A stretch of 64,000 nucleotides of DNA from Gemmata massiliana (lineage in GTDB: Bacteria > Planctomycetota > Planctomycetia > Gemmatales > Gemmataceae). The stretch is taken from positions 139,719 through 203,718 of the forward strand of contig HG799464.1 of NCBI GenBank assembly GCA_000531095.1, in the 5' to 3' direction. Of the stretch, positions 61,549-64,000 are shown piece after piece. Under the pieces are notes generated by a model. The model was not told the DNA's origin, did no database searches, and saw only the letters and a program-made list of their open reading frames with translations. Numbering within the stretch: the first letter of the stretch is position 1; each line of letters begins with the position of its first letter. A program made the position numbers and the translations under genes.

Positions 61549-63132
61549 ATGCACTTGGACTCGGCCGAAGACCTGATGCAAGCTCTGCGGGTCAGCGGGC
61601 TGTTCACTCCCGAACAGCTCCGGGCGGTGACGCGCGTCCTGAACTCGTTTGGGGCGGACCTACAGGGCGGGATGCGGTACATCGTTCACCGCGAACTCGT
61701 TACCCGGTATCAGCTCGGCAAAATCTTCCGCGGAAAGGTCGCGGACCTCATCGTCGGCCCCTACGTCGTGCTCGACAAAATCGGCGAGGGCGGCATGGGG
61801 AAGGTGTTCCGCGCCCGCCACGTTCAACTGGACCGCACGGTCGCGCTAAAGGTGATTCGCCCGGGGCTTGTGACGAACCCCACGGTGCGCGGGCGGTACG
61901 CGCGCGAGGTGCAGGCCACGGGGAAACTCAACCACCCCAACGTCGTGCGCGTGGACGACGCGGGCGAAATCGACGGCAAATTCTACCTCGCAATGGAGTT
62001 CGTGGACGGGATCGACCTGTCCCGGATGATACGCGACTACCGGTCACTCGAAGTCATAGAGGTGTGCGAGTACGCGCGTCAGGCCGCGCTGGGGCTACAG
62101 AACGCCCACGAACACGGCTTGGTTCACCGCGACGTGAAGCCGAGCAACATCGTGGTGGCCGGTGAGCGGCATTTGCCGCAAGCGACCGAGCCCGCGGTGG
62201 TGAAGGTGCTCGATCTCGGACTGGCCCGCGCGATCGATCCGGACGATATGGTTTCGCCCGACCTCACGCGCGATCACACGGTGGTCGGTACCCCCGACTA
62301 CATGGCCCCCGAACAGGCCCGCAACTCCAAACTCGTGGACGCGCGGGCGGATCTGTACTCGCTCGGATGTACGGTCTACTTCCTGCTCACCGGTAACCCG
62401 CCGTTTCCGAACGGTGGGCCGATCGAGAAACTGATCCAACACCAAACCAATCACCCACCGGCACTCCAGTCCGTTCGGCCCGACGTTCCGGCTGGGGTCG
62501 CCGAACTGATTGCCAAACTGATGGCGAAGAAGCCGGGGGACCGGTTCGCGACTGCGGGCGAGTTTGCCGCCGCGATCGAGCCGTTCACCATCTACCCGGT
62601 CGGTGCGCCCGCGGTACCGGTGATCGCCGTTTCGGACGGCTCCACGAACAGCGCCCTTTCTGAAGACACGCACCCCCCGCGGAGCACGCTCGCGCCGGCG
62701 AGTGGTTCGTCGATCGGTACGAAACCACTACTCGACATTCCGCCCGAGCCGGCGCCGGTCCCGCAACAGATTGCGCCGTCGGACAAGACACCGCGCCCGT
62801 CCGCTCTGGAGGAACCGCTGGCGGTAATCGAACCGTCTCCCGTGCGTGCCGTAACCAACCGCCCGTCGGCGATCCGGCGAAGCGCAGCGAAAGCCCCGCC
62901 CGCGCCCGTTGAAGCACCGATGTCGCGAGCACTCAAGTGGGTTCTGATCGGCGTTGCGGTTCTGGTTCTGGTTGTTCTGGCGATTTGGGCCGCGACACTC
63001 GGTCCGGCCCCGGAACCGAATAGTCAAAGTGACGTCGAGCCGGGCACTACGCAGAAACTGGCGAACCGCGACTCCCGTCTGTCTCACGGAAGCCGCGGTG
63101 TGGCGTTCATCGGTCACTTTCCGGTGCTGTGA
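61549..63132 (+). CDS. Membrane-anchored Hanks-type serine/threonine kinase
   Basis: About 527 residues. An N-terminal helical segment (~1-70, LMQALRVSGLFTPEQLRAVTRVL (cut)) is of the kind that precedes many planctomycete kinases. The kinase domain (~72-340) has glycine loop IGEGGMGKVFRAR, catalytic Lys in VALKVIRP (~101), LVHRDVKPSNIVV, LDLGLAR (Asp-Leu-Gly in place of Asp-Phe-Gly), GTPDYMAPEQ and RADLYSLGCTVYFLLTG. A Pro/Ser-rich linker leads to one transmembrane helix (~465-487) and a ~40-residue outer tail. ATG at 61549 is preferred over the TTG at 61447. A TATAAT hexamer lies at 61476-61481. Its 3' end overlaps the convergent gene by 19 bp. Confidence 0.93.
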   Translation: MHLDSAEDLMQALRVSGLFTPEQLRAVTRVLNSFGADLQGGMRYIVHRELVTRYQLGKIFRGKVADLIVGPYVVLDKIGEGGMGKVFRARHVQLDRTVALKVIRPGLVTNPTVRGRYAREVQATGKLNHPNVVRVDDAGEIDGKFYLAMEFVDGIDLSRMIRDYRSLEVIEVCEYARQAALGLQNAHEHGLVHRDVKPSNIVVAGERHLPQATEPAVVKVLDLGLARAIDPDDMVSPDLTRDHTVVGTPDYMAPEQARNSKLVDARADLYSLGCTVYFLLTGNPPFPNGGPIEKLIQHQTNHPPALQSVRPDVPAGVAELIAKLMAKKPGDRFATAGEFAAAIEPFTIYPVGAPAVPVIAVSDGSTNSALSEDTHPPRSTLAPASGSSIGTKPLLDIPPEPAPVPQQIAPSDKTPRPSALEEPLAVIEPSPVRAVTNRPSAIRRSAAKAPPAPVEAPMSRALKWVLIGVAVLVLVVLAIWAATLGPAPEPNSQSDVEPGTTQKLANRDSRLSHGSRGVAFIGHFPVL

Positions 63133-64000
63133 ATCGTGAGGAACACCGACCCCGTTACCGGTTTGCCGTCGGCGGATTTGACGTTGTAGCCCACCTGCAT
63201 CTGCATTACCGGTTTGAGTGCGTCGAAGGTGAGTTCCAGGGTGCGGCCGTCGGCCAGCAACTTGGCGCTGCGAACCGGCACTTCATCTTGCCCTTCCGCA
63301 CTCGGATTGGACACTTTCCACCGCTTCGAGCCGTACTCGCCGCTCCACCGGTAGTTCCACCACGCACAGCGGTAGTTGTCACTGGCGGTAATGGCCTTCG
63401 TGTCGAGCGGGCGGCTGAACGTGAGACGGATCGTGTTCCCGCGCACTTCTATTGCGGTCGGGATGTCGAGCGCTTTGCCGGTGTACCGCACGCGCTGGAG
63501 GCACCCGTCCGCTTGGGCCGCGGTTTGCCAGCCGTTCAGCCCGCACGCATAGAGGTTCCCGTCCGGGCCGAAGCGCCCGCGACAAACACCCGAGAGGAAC
63601 TGCACGCCCAGCGCCGCGGCCCCGCCCTGAACGCCCCCGTCGGGCAAATCCTGACGGAGCAGGACAAAGGGCCGACAGCGCCCGTAGGAGAAGTGAATCG
63701 GCAGTCCCGCGAGCGGGCCGAAGGTATCTTTGGGCACCCACGTTTGACCGCCCGCGGAGTTATCGAATTCGCGCGGCAGCCAGCACAGTGGCGGGTCGTA
63801 GGTCGTTGGCGGAGTGGCCCGGTGGTGGGCACGCATGTCGCCGTAGAAACCGCCCTGTTTGTACTGGTCGATGCGAGTGGCCGGCATCCAGTTGCCTTCC
63901 TGGTCCGCACCGGTCAGCAGGCCGGTCGGTGACATGCCCATCCCGATCGGGTGCCGGAACCCGGTAGAGAACACTTCGGACTTCCGGCCGTCCTTGCTCA
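63114..64000 (-). CDS. Secreted PQQ/sorbosone-dehydrogenase-like protein, 5' end beyond the window
   Basis: The C-terminal ~295 residues of a large exported protein; the frame stays open through the right edge (SKDGRKSEVFSTGFRHPIGM). EVFSTGFRHPIGMGMSPTG, GRCRPFVLLRQDLPDGGVQGG (cut), SGVCRGRFGPDGNLYACGL and the end (KPVMQMQVGYNVKSADGKPV) match the beta-propeller plus Ig-like tail of the planctomycete/verrucomicrobial membrane-bound dehydrogenase-type proteins. These often carry cytochrome c domains and relate to glucose/sorbosone dehydrogenases. It lies convergent to the Ser/Thr kinase gene with overlapping 3' ends (63114-63132). Substrate unknown. Confidence 0.85.
   Translation of the reverse strand, partial: SKDGRKSEVFSTGFRHPIGMGMSPTGLLTGADQEGNWMPATRIDQYKQGGFYGDMRAHHRATPPTTYDPPLCWLPREFDNSAGGQTWVPKDTFGPLAGLPIHFSYGRCRPFVLLRQDLPDGGVQGGAAALGVQFLSGVCRGRFGPDGNLYACGLNGWQTAAQADGCLQRVRYTGKALDIPTAIEVRGNTIRLTFSRPLDTKAITASDNYRCAWWNYRWSGEYGSKRWKVSNPSAEGQDEVPVRSAKLLADGRTLELTFDALKPVMQMQVGYNVKSADGKPVTGSVFLTIHSTGK

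Noticed and set aside
1-64000. tRNA, rRNA or CRISPR array
   Set aside because: No cloverleaf, rRNA segment or regularly spaced direct repeat was found; the repeats seen are inverted and not spacer-separated.

Overview
The window comes from a high-GC planctomycete, most likely of the Gemmata lineage (Gemmataceae). The evidence is the combination of families rather than any one gene: a DUF1501 protein beside a DUF1549/DUF1553 cytochrome-type protein, a DUF1559 prepilin-like protein, a leucine-rich-repeat protein that opens with the Gemmata-type TIGR02996 domain, ECF sigma factors linked or fused to beta-propellers, several Hanks-type kinases, and many palindromic intergenic repeats. Coding density is high and genes lie on both strands. 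I see no rRNA, tRNA, CRISPR array, transposase or prophage gene.

Layout. 0-4 kb: minus-strand run of a family 2 glycosyltransferase, a polytopic membrane protein and an acyl-CoA synthetase that is frameshifted and leaves the left edge. 4-6.6 kb: ECF sigma factor translationally coupled to a FecR/WD40 membrane protein. 6.6-7.1 kb: AT-rich patch with a gene remnant. 7.2-11.9 kb: DUF1501, a DUF1549/DUF1553 gene split by a 71-bp tandem duplication, and a PDZ protein. 12.3-16.7 kb: amidohydrolase, NAD-dependent epimerase, oxidoreductase and CobW GTPase. 16.8-24.2 kb: 2Fe-2S ferredoxin, P-type calcium ATPase, frr, pyrH, a zinc-ribbon membrane protein and an LRR protein. 24.4-31.6 kb: NtrC-type two-component pair, possible small RNA, MCP-CheW pair and Rex repressor. 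31.9-35.7 kb: DUF1573 protein, phosphopantetheinyl transferase and a coiled-coil membrane protein. 36.7-42.4 kb: polA-coaE-rho. 42.6-47.7 kb: GAF-kinase, ribH and the sulfate ABC transporter cysT-cysW-cysA. 48-53.3 kb: lipoprotein, DUF1559 protein, a glycosyltransferase broken by a palindromic element, an aminotransferase and an ornithine-cyclodeaminase-family enzyme. 53.4-58.4 kb: COG3014/LpoB-like pair and a DUF790 (Bax1) nuclease with an XPB-type helicase. 58.5-64 kb: sigma-WD40 fusion, CBS protein, a 55-residue membrane protein, a Ser/Thr kinase and a secreted dehydrogenase that leaves the right edge.

The most interesting module is the XPB-Bax1 helicase-nuclease pair, best known from archaea. 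The helicase carries Arg-Ala-Asp where XPB has its Arg-Glu-Asp (RED) motif, and a perfect 27-bp inverted repeat sits between the two genes. Also notable are the COG3014/LpoB envelope lipoproteins in a phylum with unusual peptidoglycan synthesis, the two solutions to sigma-propeller coupling (adjacent genes at 4 kb, one fused protein at 58.5 kb), and at least five palindromic repeat elements. One of these interrupts a glycosyltransferase and another supplies the stop codon of the ferredoxin gene. Three genes carry visible lesions (frameshift, tandem duplication, insertion); sequencing or assembly error is an alternative for the first two.
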